Shown here: positions 1 to 10,902 of the stretch, one piece after another | How positions within the stretch are numbered: the first letter of the stretch is position 1 | Layout: each line of letters opens with the position of its first letter | From: Plotosus lineatus | Taxonomy: Eukaryota > Chordata > Actinopteri > Siluriformes > Plotosidae | Assembly (NCBI GenBank): GCA_024760905.1 | Contig: CM045745.1 | Span: 2,981,001-3,045,000 of the forward strand | Reading direction: 5' to 3' | DNA length: 64,000 nucleotides | Program-made: the position numbers and the translations under genes | The notes under the pieces: model-generated | What the model was told of the DNA's origin: nothing | Databases searched by the model: none | What the model saw: the letters and a program-made list of their open reading frames with translations, nothing else

Positions 1-147
1 TCTTGTTTTATAAACTTTGACTAAATTCTCATCGATCCTTTGATAATTATTTTGCTTTCTCAATGTCGTGGAATCCAGCAACATCAGTGCAGCACTGACT
101 GAAATATACAGGGGTATGTGAGGGGAACAGAAACTCAATGAATTTTA

Positions 148-149
<2 letters not shown>

Positions 150-211
<62 letters not shown>
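150..211. repeat. (AC)n microsatellite
   Basis: Uninterrupted AC dinucleotide run of about 31 units. Open frames across it encode only Cys-Val repeats and are not genes. Confidence 0.98.
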
Positions 212-213
<2 letters not shown>

Positions 214-1366
214 CAAGTAAACAGGTCACCTTTAGTAGCCATTTAAAGCCGTGTGTGCCAAAACCTCCAGAGCGTGTAAACTTTTGATGAGGATCCTTTG
301 GATATTATTATTTAAAAAGAGCAAACATGATTGTCTGATAATAAATGATCTCACACAACCTTTACCAGGAGTGAAAGAAAAGTTTTAGAATTATCATTCA
401 TCTTCTCTGAAAAACACTCAAAAAAAATCATCACACATTCTGCCTGGGAATGTAAAATTGTGAGAATAAAGGATCTGATGTAATTTATTAATAAAAATTG
501 TAGTCAAAATTGAAAGAATAAAACAGTTAATTACATGCTGTTCTCGGATGTTTATCAACATCAAGATAGAAACAATGATCAATGCAACAAGCACGATGTT
601 GCGTCATTCCACCCTTGCTTACAACAGCAAGTTCCATCATGCTTCACGCCTTACGAGTCTAGGCACATATACAACATGTCATGTGCTATAATCCAGACAA
701 ATGTAATGATAATTCAGTCCCACAATTGGAACAAAACTGTATTAGTTTCACAACAAGCATAGTATAAAGAATGAATAAGATAAGAGAAAGGCGGAGAAGG
801 CTATTCTATTCCGTTTACACCTACTCAGAACGTTTTACACCCGTGTTTCAACTTGTATACACGGGCATAGAATCAAGTAGTGTTTTCAGTTTCAGCTATA
901 ATATTCAAGCTTTCAGTTGAACACTATACTGTTCATACTGTATACTATTCAACTGAAGAGCGGGACAGTTTTTGAAACTAAAATAAACTTTCTGGTCTGC
1001 TTGTTGAGAGGAAGAGACACGAAAGGTCCTGGTTCGGGACACACTGTATTATGTCCATGTGAGATAAACTACAATTTCTGAATTTAATTAATCAAAACAA
1101 TATGTAACATTCACCAAATATGCATCACCAACAACAGGGCATTAACAATGTTGAGACACAAGATACCAACTGGCAATGTGTGTCTCATGAGTTAAGTGTC
1201 TATTCCACAAATATTCCGAAGAACTGTGTGCTGCGCCTGGTTAGGATTTTTTTAGTACACACATAGTTGCAAAGTACCGGCTACACATCAACGCCTTGTA
1301 ATACTAAACTTAGAAGCATGCAAAGAGATATATGTTCATCTGTGAGATATGTGATATCAGATCTGT

Positions 1367-1369
<3 letters not shown>
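212..1369. other. No recognised feature
   Basis: AT-rich single-copy-looking sequence. I see no domain-bearing frame, TIR or SINE box. Confidence 0.5.

Positions 1370-1414
<45 letters not shown>
1370..1414. repeat. (TC)n microsatellite
   Basis: Pure CT run of about 22 units. The surrounding 99-codon frame is translated microsatellite. Confidence 0.97.
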
Positions 1415-1418
<4 letters not shown>

Positions 1419-2385
1419 GGAATTTCACAGCAACTTCATGACATCGCTGATTCTATTCCTGACTTGGCCTACTAAAGTTCAATTTCCAAGTAGTTATACT
1501 GAACCGAACGCACCTGAATCCCATGCAGAAAATGATCCTTACCTTAATTTAAAAAACACAACATGAAGTACTTAGAGAAACAACATAAAGACAGCTTCAC
1601 GTGAATAAATTGTGCTCAGTGGGCACTCATCAGATGAAAGGCTTCAAAACTCACCTCGACTGAACCACCATTCTTCAGGAAAAAGTGAAAAGAGCCATGA
1701 ATTTGAAATTGTCATGTACACTCTTGGCCTCCTTGTTGAATTACTGATAAGATAAAGTCTAGATAGGATCTCAAAAGGGAATTTCTCGCACAAAAGCCGG
1801 ACAGAGCCGAGTAAAAATGGCCACGTTTCAAAGTTTCAGCTTTTTTTGTTTGGTTTTTTTTTTTGGAGCTTAAAATACTAAAGCCTGTAAAAAGAGAGAA
1901 AATTATCTTCTGTCATTAAAAGTTAATCCTTTCGCACTGAAAGTCAGACATTAAAAATGTCTACAGACATTTGGCAACCCCACTACCCATAATTACCATT
2001 AATCACTTCACTTCTGACCCCATGATTACTTTCCATCAGCCCATGCTGCTGCCACAGTAAAGCAGGAGGGGTTGAAATGTTCTATTGAGCCACTGCTCCA
2101 AACCAAACAGCACTAATAATATTACTTTCACAAAGAGTGACCCCATTGATTTGAAGTCTCGTGAACAGTTCAGGCAATAGTGACTGCTGTTTTGTTATAC
2201 TTCTGAATAGTGAGGAATTAATAGTAGTGGTGAAGAATAAAAGAAGAGCTTATGCAATCCAGTATCCATCCTTTCTGGTATATCATCACTCAAAAATAAC
2301 AACATCTACAAAGGAATCCTCCTGAGTGAGTGACTGACTACTTTCCTTCTTTCTCACAGCCTGGCAGACATATGAATACCTCGAT
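1415..2385. other. No recognised feature
   Basis: Unique-looking AT-rich sequence with a short T run near 1,850. No coding or repeat signal recognised. Confidence 0.5.
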
Positions 2386-2685
2386 TTCCATTGTTTTCGC
2401 ACAGGTGGTATTCACCTAGATGGTTTTCGCCCAGATTGTGTGGGCATGTTTTTCACCCAACTTATTTTTTATTTATTTATTTTTTTTAATTCACTTGTTA
2501 ATAGTTATTTACAGATCTGTGACACTTCCCTTAATGAGAGGTGAGAATTACAACTAACCCTAATCGTAAACCCAACCCTAACTCTAACCCCTAACCACCT
2601 GGGTGAAAACCATCTACGCAAAAAACACCTGGGCGAAAACCATCTGGGCGAAAACCAGCAGCACCGAATCGCTCACAAATAAACC
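2386..2685. mobile_element. Inverted-repeat element with telomere-like core
   Basis: The left arm (about 2,395-2,460) carries GGTTTTCGCCCAGAT. The right arm (about 2,600-2,670) carries the reverse complement twice (ATCTGGGCGAAAACC). Between them lie an AT-rich stretch and degenerate CTAACCC-like units (about 2,560-2,600). The arms are built of short repeats rather than being one clean TIR, so this is probably a decayed non-autonomous DNA element. No transposase and no clear TSD are seen, and exact ends are uncertain. Confidence 0.5.
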
Positions 2686-2748
2686 AGACAGCTTTCTTTC
2701 ACCAATAGCTCTCATAGCCATTAATATAAAGGGTAGTGGTGGCTCAGT

Positions 2749-5700
2749 ATGTGTCAAATGGGTGTTGTGATGCGCAAAGTGTGGTAGTTGTGTTCGTAGT
2801 AGTAGTGCTTGTCACCTCTCGCTTTCAACTAACACCGCTGGCTAGCAGCTTGCCTGTGAAAAGGGGAGCCGAGTGAGTAAGTCTCTTCCTGCCAGTACAT
2901 AGCCTTTCCACCATCAAGCCCCATGTAGTGCCTCCTCGCGGCGACACATGGTAACTGAGTACCTTGCGGACTCAGGCTGAACTACAGGGGACTCGGAGGA
3001 GGTTTGGCCCCCAGACATGTGGCATGCAGGCCCACCGGCGTGTGGACACGCCCTGATGCCCATGACCCAAATCCCCAACTATGGGTTAAATAGTCCCACT
3101 GCCTTGTGGATTCCCTTGATTGGGAGAAGGCTAAGGAGTAAACCCTACAGAAATCCGGAGTGGAGCCCCTAAGGCAGTTGGTCTGAGGATTCCCCTACCT
3201 TCTGGCAACTCCTGCAGCTGCGCTGGTACCAAATTGTAGTGGATCTTCCTTTCCTTTGGATGCTATCAGCAAGGCCGAGAGGGGGGACTTGACGTCTGGG
3301 CAGCACAAGTTCTCCATAGTTCCCGCCCAGGCTCGTAGCGCACTGGAGAGGACACTCCAGCGTTGATGCAAGACTTCGGCTCAACACGGGAAGTAGCAGT
3401 TACCGGTTAAAAGTTCATTCCGATTGGCGTAGGATACGGGCGCCTGGGGCTACTTCCGACAGTGGGAGAGACCATCGTGTCTCACTGGACAGCTACCGCC
3501 CGCTCCAAGCTGGGCAGCCCACAGCCAGTAAGGTGCTGTCCCGCCACAGCTCGCCTGCCTTGCTGGGTGCGCAGGGCTTAGGGACTGACCATCTCGACAA
3601 GCAAGATGTAAATTCTGCACCAGGCAGACAAAAACGGATAGATACGAAGACTCCAGCTCTTCGAATAGCAAGCTGGAATGTATGGACTGTGTCCTGGACT
3701 GACAAGTGATCTTCAGCAAATTGACGATGCCCGCAAAACTGCAGTCATCGACCATGAACTGACACGTCTGAATATCGACATTGCTTATCTACAGGAAACC
3801 TGCCTGGCTGACAGTGGTACTATCAAAGAGGCCAACTACACCTTCTACTGGCAGGGCCTGCCACAAGACAACCCGAGACTATATGGTGTAGGGTTCGCTG
3901 TGAAGAACTCATTGACTACGGCGATTGAACCTCCAACCAGTGGATCAGAGAGAATCCTCTCTTTACGCCTCTCTACAACTGCAGGTTTTGTAAATCTCCT
4001 CAGCATCTATGCACCAACACGCAGTTCCACCCCAGAGGCCAAGAACCAGTTTTACGAGGCTCTGGATGATACAATTTCCAGGATCCCCAGCACTGAAGGA
4101 CTTTACCTACTAGGAGACTTCAATGCTAGAGTGGGCGCCGACTGTGACACCTGGCCTTCCTGCCTTGGTCACCACGGCATAGGCAGGATGAATGAGAATG
4201 GACAGAGGTTGTTGGAACTGTGCTGCCATCATGGCCTGTGTGTAACAAATACATACTTCAAGTGCAAAGACCGCCACAAAGTTTCCTGGAGACACCCCAG
4301 ATCTTGCCACTGGCACCAGCTGGACCTTATCCTCACCAGGCGCACGGATCTGAGCAGCGTTCTCCACACTAGAAGTTTCCATAGCGCAGACTGCGACACA
4401 GACCACACCCTCGTTGGAAGCAGGATACGGTTGACAACAAAGAGGATCCATCAATCTAAAACTAAAGGCCTCCCACGCATCAACACCTGCTCCTCAAGGG
4501 ATCCCCAGCGAATCCAACTGTTTCATGACACAGTCAAGGAGAAATTGGCTTTGCAGACTCCTGGCAAAGACATCAACAGCAAGTGGAAGCTTCCTAAGAG
4601 ATACTATCTACACAACAGCCCTCACTGCTTTTGGGAAAAAGGAGCGTCGGAGTGTAGACTGGTACGAGGCTCACTGGGAGGAGATGCAGCCTGCGACAGA
4701 AGCCAAGAAGGAAGCCCTCCTAGCATACAAGCAAAACCCCAGCACCAGTACTCGGGACACCCTCAAAGCTGCACGAAACAAGGCCCAGCAGACAGCCCAC
4801 CGCTGTGCAAACGACTTCTGGCTGAACCTCTGCAGCAAGATCCAGATGGCAGCTGACACTGGCAACGCAATAGCCATGTACAATGGCATCAAGACAGCTA
4901 CTGGCCCAATCACAATTAAGACTGCACCCCTCAAGACCAAGACCGGGGAGGTGATCACGGACCAAGGCAAGCAGCTTGAACGCTGGGTGGAACATTACCT
5001 GGAGCTGTACGCAACCAAGAACGTGGTGACCGATGCAGCATTAAATGCCCTACCTAACTTACCTGTCATGGAGGATCTGGATTACCTGCCTTCAGTGGAC
5101 AAACTGGGCAAAGCCATTGATTGTCTTGGCCTGTGGAAAAGCCCCTGGAAAGGATGGCATCCCCCCTGAAGTCTTGAAGAGTGGCAAGCCAGCACTCCTG
5201 CAGCACCTCCATGAGCTGCTGTGCTTATGCTGGAAGGAAGGGTTCATCCCCCAGGATATGCGCGATGCAAACATTGTAACCCTCTACAAAAACAAGGGTG
5301 ACCGTAGTGACTGTAACAGCTACCTTGGTATCACCCTCCTTAGCATCATAGGGAAAGTCTTTGCTAGTGTTGTCCTTCCTCGTCTTCAGATTCTTGCTTC
5401 CCGGGTGTACCCAGAATCGCAGTGTGGTTTCAGGGCAGGCCGATCCACAGTCGATATGATCTTCTCACTTCGTCAACTGCAAGAGAAGTGTCGGGAGCAG
5501 CAGAAGCCCCTGTACATTGCTTTCATAGACCTGACTAAAGCATTCGACCTGGTCAGCAGAAGCGGACTCTTCAGCCTCCTGCAGAAGATTGGATGTCCTC
5601 AAAGGTTACTTCATATCGTGACCTCCTTTCACGAGGACATGCACAGCACAGTCTGCTTCAATGGTGGGACTTCTGCAGCTTTCCCAGTGAGCAGTGCTGT

Positions 5701-6836
5701 GAAGCAAGGCTGTGTCCTAGCACCGATGCTTCTTCAGCATGCCTTCTCTGACAGTGAGGAAGGGATCCATATCCACACCATGTCAGATGGAAAATTGTTT
5801 AACATAGCTTGACTGCGTGCTAAGACGAAGGTGAGGCAGGTCCTCATCCGCGAGATGCTGTTCGCGGATGACGTTGCACTGACGTCCCACACTGAGGCTG
5901 GTCTTCAAGAGCTAGTCAATCGCCTGTCCCATGCCTGTAATGAATTCGGACTGACCATCAGCCTGAAGAAGACAAACATCCTGGCCCAGGGCACAAACAC
6001 AGTCCCAAACATCAACATAAATAACACGCAGCTTGAGGTCGTGGACTCCTTCACCTACCTGGGATCCACTATCACCAACACTCTCTCTTGACATAGAGAT
6101 CTCATGCAGAATCGGGAAAGCCGCCGCAGTGATGTCCAAACTGAACAAGCGTGTATGGAGTAATACCCAGCTAACAGAGAACACCAAGCTACGTGTCTAC
6201 CAGGCCTGTGTACTCAGCACACTCCTTTATGGCAGTGAGGCCTGGTCCACGTACGCTGGTCAGGAAAAGCGGCTCAACAGCTTCCACCTTCGCTGTCTCA
6301 GGCGTCTGCTCCATATAAAATGGCAAGACAGAGTAACCAACACCGAGGTACTACAGCGTGCTGGCATGCCAAGTCTGCTCGCACTGCTGAGCCAGAGACG
6401 ACTGAGGTGGTTGGGTCACGTACGGCGAATGGACGAGGGGCGCATCCCTAAAGACATGTTGTATGGAGAGCTGAGTGAGGGCTCCCGCTGCACAGGAAGA
6501 CCACAGCTTCGGTACAAGGACGTGTGCAAGCGGGATATGAAATTATCTGGCATCGACATAAACACCTGGGAAGGCACTGCTGAAACACGCCAGCTCTGGA
6601 AGACCACTGTCAACGAGGGTATCAACAAAGCTGAAAAAAACAGAATAAACAAGCTAGCTGAGAAAAGAGCAAAGGGGAAAGAAAGGGTAGCCCCCATGGC
6701 TCCTCAAAGCCCTTTCGTATGCAATAATTGTTTAAGAAACTGTCACTCTAGGGTGGGCAGTCACTACCGCAAATGCCTACCATAGCGCTACACCATCGTC
6801 TCTCGAGACATACGGCTGCCGACGACGATGACGACG
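2749..6836 (+). mobile_element. LINE A, full-length APE-RT non-LTR retrotransposon
   Basis: A 4.09-kb insertion bounded by a perfect 14-bp TSD. It has a GC-richer 5' region of about 900 bp (2,749-3,660), one long coding region (about 3,660-6,785), a short 3' end containing CATCGTCTCTCGAGACA, and a GAC-rich tail abutting the TSD. The perfect TSD and unbroken left end indicate a full-length insertion rather than the usual 5' truncation. The coding part is an apurinic endonuclease plus reverse transcriptase. I recognise the protein family as common in deuterostome genomes, often misannotated as craniofacial development protein 2-like, but I do not assign its clade with confidence. Confidence 0.88.
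3660..6785 (+). pseudogene. LINE A endonuclease/reverse transcriptase, frameshifted
   Basis: Sense fragments follow in order. The endonuclease (3,678-4,450) has AYLQETCLAD (Glu), LLGDFNARVGAD (Asp/Asn), HQLDLIL and the terminal DTDHTLV. A linker comes next, then the RT (about 5,100-6,090) with GKAPGKDGIPPEVLK, QCGFRAGRSTVDMIFSL, AFIDLTKAFD, VKQGCVLAP and the catalytic MLFADDVALT. The C-terminal domain (6,033-6,785) has RRLRWLGHVRRM and ends in a Cys/His cluster, CNNCLRNCHSRVGSHYRKC, which looks like a zinc finger. The pieces lie in different frames, with changes near 3,690, 4,540, 5,100, 5,740 and 6,080. About a dozen residues are missing after VLAPMLL, and there is an in-frame TGA at 5,810-5,812. 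The endonuclease catalytic residues and FADD survive, but no full protein can be made. Confidence 0.88.
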
Positions 6837-7379
6837 AGTGGTGGCTCAGTGATTAAGGCCCTCGATCAGAAGCCCCCAACCCCCCCCCCCCCCCCCCCCT
6901 TCGAACAATCCCTATGGGGTTGTCACTGTCCCCCCAGTGCAGCTAACTGGGTTATCAAAGGCGGGCCATGTCACTCACTGTCTATGGTATGAGGCATGTA
7001 AAAGAACCATTGCTGACTTTCGTAGAGTAGGCTGCAAAGTCGTCAGTGTGTTTCTGTCCCTTGCTAAAAGGGTTGTGAGAGGAAGGGCATCCGACGGAAA
7101 AACCTATGCCAAATCAAATGTGCGAATCAGATGATTCACTGTGGCGACTCCCGAGTAAAAGGGAAAAAGCCAAAAGGAAGACAGACAGACAGACTTCCCA
7201 CACCTTTTCACAGAGATTCTGCAAAATATATTGATTCTAGTTATTTTAAATATATATATATATATATGCTAAACTGGCATAAAAGCATGCCATTGTGTGT
7301 TTTAACCCACCAGAGTTCCTGAACTAGAGGTTATGATGGCCCCTTCGAGGACAGCCTGAAGATCAACATGACGTTACTG

Positions 7380-7892
7380 ACATGGCACATGGCAAGTTGA
7401 ACCAATGAACACGAACATAAACAAAAGCACATGGCCAGGAATGTGCTTAAATTTATGAAGTTAGTGAGCAGGAGAATCGAGTGAAAAATCCTCGTCATCA
7501 CTTTCTGATAGGTCCATATCTGGCTCATCGCCCCATTCATTCAGAGCATTGCATAGTTTTGCTGTAGCAGTTTATAATGGTTCATTGATTGTTGGAAATT
7601 TACCAAGAGAACACAGCAAAATATTTTCCTGTTTTTTAAAGCACAGCGGAACAATTAAATGTGTTGTTCCTGATGAAGATTCCCCAGTGGCAGGGGGTCT
7701 TGAAATACCGTTTAAACTCACTTTTACAAGCAGTGAGCGCCTCGTTTCACGGTTACAGGGACTCAACTTATAAAATTGGTAAGTTTGGTCTACGATTTTG
7801 CTCCCAGTACACGTGGGCGGTCATTATATGTAAGTTCAAAAACATTGGGGGGGGGGGTTGGAAAAGGGCGCTTCGTACGTCAAATACTTGGC
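7380..7892 (-). mobile_element. TIR family X, copy 1 (partial)
   Basis: Matches family X copies at 15,847 and 24,243. One end survives (GGGCGCTT...GTCAAATAC near 7,870-7,892), interrupted by a G run at 7,847-7,856. The other end is lost near 7,380. On the minus strand the conserved C-terminal coding remnant (acidic, ending ..SPAH-stop) is still readable across about 7,480-7,640. No TSD found. Confidence 0.65.
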
Positions 7893-8111
7893 GTAAAAGT
7901 ATTTACCAGAGGCATGCATTGCTGAATCCTGACAGAGGTGGAACAGTGTCATGAAAATGAGTGATATCTTCTAATCAGAAACTGAATAATGGTTTAATAT
8001 ATACTAAATGAAAATACAGTGGTACCTCGGTTCTTGACCACAATTTGTTCCAGAAGGCTGGTCAAATTCCAATTTGTTTGAATTCCGAATCTATTTTCCC
8101 CATTACAAATA

Positions 8112-8901
8112 CAGTAAAACCTCCGCTGACGAACGTTTAAGCTCACGCACTTTTCGCCTCAAGAACATTAAATTTGCGAGCATATAGTCTCTGCTGACGA
8201 ACTAGTTTTCGGCGGACGAATCAAACCACGCGGTCGAACAGCGCCACGGTGGCGGCCACGAGAAGCTGACGCACGCTCATGGCGTCACAGTTCGTCACCC
8301 CCTTTCTTTGAATGCGGAAGTGGTTTGTGTTTGCTAGACATTTTGGACCATATTGAGTGTACTTTTGCTATTATGGGACCGAAAAAGACCCCACCACAGG
8401 CGGAGATCATTGAAAAACACGAACGAGGTGTGCGTTTGTGTGACTCAGCGTCCCAGTACCAGTACGCTAAGTCTACCATTGCTCCCATCCTTAAGAACAA
8501 GGAAGCTATTAAGGGTGCATGTGTGGCTAAGGGTGTTTCCAAACAGTAGGCGTTTCCAAACTCTCCTTCCAAACAGTAAGTCCCTCCCTCTCCTCCTCCT
8601 CCCACTCCATTCCATCAAGCCATCAACTACCATCACAAAGGTAAATAAAACGACTTTATTATACAGTACAGTTTATTTCTTTAATTACAATACAATAGCA
8701 CATTTATTATACATAAAATAAGGTATATTTTTGTGTAGTTTTAAGGCTTATTTAGTAGAAAATTATGTTTTATGGGGACCTGGGAACGGATTATTCTCAT
8801 TTTAATGGTTTCTTATGGGAAATAAATGTTCGGAAGACGAACTTTTCGCCTTACACACACTTTCTGGGAACCAATTATGTTCGTGAGCAGAGGTATCACT
8901 G
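8112..8901 (+). mobile_element. Tigger/pogo-like non-autonomous element (inner of the pair)
   Basis: About 790 bp. Left end CAGTAAAACCTCCGCTGACG, right end ...GAGGTATCACTG, imperfectly complementary, with TA on both sides (8,110-8,111 and 8,902-8,903). The arms pair further (CTGACGAAC / GTTCGTGAG; ACTTTTCGCC / GGCGAAAAGT in opposite orientation). It lies wholly inside the 8,017-9,558 element and is therefore younger. Confidence 0.85.
8373..8549 (+). pseudogene. Truncated Tigger transposase N-terminus (psq/CENP-B type HTH)
   Basis: Short frame MGPKKTPPQAEIIEKHERG... with STIAPILKNKEAIKGA. The order 'EIIEKHERG - (A)xxY - STI..ILK.KEAIK' is that of the N-terminal helix-turn-helix of Tigger-family (CENP-B-like) transposases. 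The protein stops about 58 residues after the Met. No DDE catalytic domain follows, so it cannot be a transposase; at most it could be a free DNA-binding fragment. Confidence 0.7.
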
Positions 8902-9180
8902 TAATGTAAATGGTCTTAATCCGTTCCGTCGTCTTTTGAACAGACATTTACGGTACCGTATCTCATAACATAGGTCCGCAAATTAAATGAAAAATTATTG
9001 AATACAGTACACTAAAATAAAAACTACAGCACAGTTAAAGCATAAGAACAATAAAGATAAGAATTTTTACCTTTGTGATGGAGAGCCGTTGGCATACGTA
9101 AATGTTGTAGAGTTAGAAAAGCGGATTCCCTTCCAAAACAACTTCAGGTGAATCAGCCAAAGGTGTTTTTCTCTAGCTAC

Positions 9181-9393
9181 TCACTTTGGCATGGAAAACT
9201 CTTCTTCAGGATGTCCTTTCTTTTTTTTGAAGAGCATTTCTAGCGTGGCTTGTTTCTGCCTTCTTTTCAAAACCTTGCGGAACTGGCTCATGACCTCATC
9301 GTTAAAGGTGTTCACAGCACTGCTAGCTTTAGCTTTATAAGGATGATACAGCTTAACAACTTCTGGACTTCTGGAAAGCGTGCATTTCCCCAT
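9181..9393 (-). pseudogene. Tigger transposase C-terminal remnant
   Basis: The minus-strand frame contains VMSQFRKVLKRRQKQATLE followed by a lysine run. This resembles the C-terminal tail of Tigger1-type transposases (motif '..HF..ILKRRQKQ.S'). The upstream DDE domain is missing. It lies inside the outer 8,017-9,558 element on the strand opposite to the inner element's fragment. Confidence 0.6.
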
Positions 9394-9560
9394 CCCTCTC
9401 GGTCTTGTTTTTTCTCATTCATTCTTGTTCATTCTCAAACTTTTTTCGCGTTCGAATTCTGGATTTTGGTCGATTTCTGAAACAAAAAAATCCTGGATTT
9501 TTTGGTTGAATTCCAATTTGTTCGACCTCTAAAGCATTCGAGTACCGAGGTACCACTGTA

Positions 9561-10227
9561 GAAGAAAACTGCAGTAAATCAAGATTTTAATGGTTTATTT
9601 TTACATTTGTATTTGAGTCAAGCATTCTCCAGAGTTTACATGGGAACGGAAAAGTCTGATGAGTCCATTATGTGAGAAGACATCATCCTAAGTGCAGAGT
9701 GTTTGAATCAATACGAGAGCCACTCATAGATGGATACAGTCATTTGGAGATTTGAAATAGAAAAATAACCCAAAAAAGTTTCTTTTTTGTGTGTGTGTGT
9801 TTGTGTGTGTTTTCATAGGTATATACTAAAACTTTCAGCTTGAAACATTGTTATGGTGTTTCTGTGCAGTATATAATAAAAATCAAAATGATTTTTTTAA
9901 ACACACCATTTTAGTAAAATAAATGTATCAATGTAAATGACAAATACTGTACCACAAGCATTTGTGTTCCAAAACAATTTATTCATCTGGGTTTTTAATT
10001 TTTTTTCTATTTGTATTACACTATTGTTTATCATCTCAGTTAAAAAGTAAAACGATTCAGAAAATAGATAACTAGTTGACGTTTTGAATTTATGAGCAGA
10101 GTTAATGTATCTTGATAAGTTTTAGTATTGTACAGGGAAATGATTACCATTGAGTGGCATCAACATCTAGCCGATGAAGAAGTAGCACAGTGCCTTGGTT
10201 AAATTCAACCAGCAATAAAGCATTAAC
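9561..10227. other. No recognised gene; short (GT)n
   Basis: AT-rich sequence with a short GT tract at about 9,788-9,810. Nothing else recognised. Confidence 0.5.
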
Positions 10228-10358
10228 CATTCATTCATTTTCTGAACAGTTTAAACTTAATCAGGGTTGCGGGGAGGCTGGTGGTCATCTGAGCCGACGC
10301 TGGGCGAGGTGGGTACACCCTGGACAGCTCGCCAGGCCATCGCAGCGGAGGAAACCAG
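10228..10358 (-). mobile_element. SINE1b 3' end (tail B), 5'-truncated
   Basis: Read on the minus strand: a fragment GGTTTCCTCC, then tail B (GATGGCCTGGCGAGCTGTCC ... GCAACCCTGATTA ... CAGAAAATGAATGAATG). The few bases preceding tail B match the SINE1a/b body junction (GTGTTTCCTCC), which places it in SINE1b rather than SINE-C. The rest of the body and the head are missing. Confidence 0.65.
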
Positions 10359-10902
10359 TGTGAAGTCAAGAACAGATACACCAGCCTTACTAAAAGTTCT
10401 TCTCAAGATGCTTAATGAAGCATGTTGTTGACTTTTTTAATGTTGCAACAGTAAGAAATAACAAAACAAGCAAAAAAAAAAAAAAAAAAAAAAAAAAACA
10501 CGGAAAAATTACCTCTTTATATGAGCTGCCATCACAAAGTCCCTCAAATACAAACTTATTGATGTTTCACTGTCTAGGATTTCTTCACCTATTCTGAGTG
10601 TGCTCAAGGCCTGTACATGTACTGTAGCCCCTAGGCCTACAACAACACTTTCCATTATTAAAGAGCAGCTTATAGAATCCTTAAACATGACTAACATACT
10701 ACTCATTATATATTAACACCACCCAGTGCAGTCAGGGTAGAGACAGAGTTAAACTGTCTCGTGGTGCCCACGGAGGCCTCGCACGTGATCCAGATATTTA
10801 CAGGTCAAATAGGACACAGCAGATGCATACTGTCTTACTCTGTGAGAGGTTTTGATCAGAGAACACCCATGACTATGCATGACATATATATGTATATGTA
10901 TA
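10359..10902. other. No recognised gene; poly(A) tract
   Basis: Contains a 28-bp A run at 10,471-10,498. It may be the tail of an unrecognised retroposon, but no matching body is visible upstream. Confidence 0.4.

Larger units (their letters stand above)
2731..7195 (+). mobile_element. SINE1a copy split by LINE A
   Basis: The first 18 bp of the tRNA-like SINE head lie at 2,731-2,748 and the rest at 6,837-7,195; the 4.1 kb between them is LINE A. The 14-mer AGTGGTGGCTCAGT is present on both sides (2,735-2,748 and 6,837-6,850), as expected for a TSD. The right part has a head with a C homopolymer (6,881-6,899), the family body (AGCTAACTGGGTTATC onward), the RTE 5'-like block (GGAAGGGCATCCGACG at about 7,082) and the RTE 3'-like block (ATTCACTGTGGCGAC at about 7,134), ending in a GACAGACAGAC tail. 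It belongs to the tail subtype with 'gactcccgagtaaaaggg'. Confidence 0.85.
8017..9558 (-). mobile_element. Tigger/pogo-like DNA transposon (outer of a nested pair)
   Basis: The ends are perfect-looking TIRs: CAGTGGTACCTCGG at 8,017 and its complement CCGAGGTACCACTG ending at 9,558. Both are flanked by TA (8,015-8,016 and 9,559-9,560), the target used by Tc1/mariner-superfamily elements. A transposase C-terminal remnant is on the minus strand (9,181-9,393). A second element (8,112-8,901) sits inside near the left end. Confidence 0.85.

Noticed and set aside
47..229. Cys-Val or Thr-His repeat 'proteins' across (AC)n/(TG)n arrays here and at 13.4, 25.7, 48.7, 49.3, 55.5 and 60.7 kb
   Set aside because: Dinucleotide repeats have no stop codons in several frames. 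The predicted peptides are translated microsatellite.
2560..2600. Interstitial telomere array
   Set aside because: Only a few degenerate CTAACCC-like units, lying inside an inverted-repeat element; not a real TTAGGG array.
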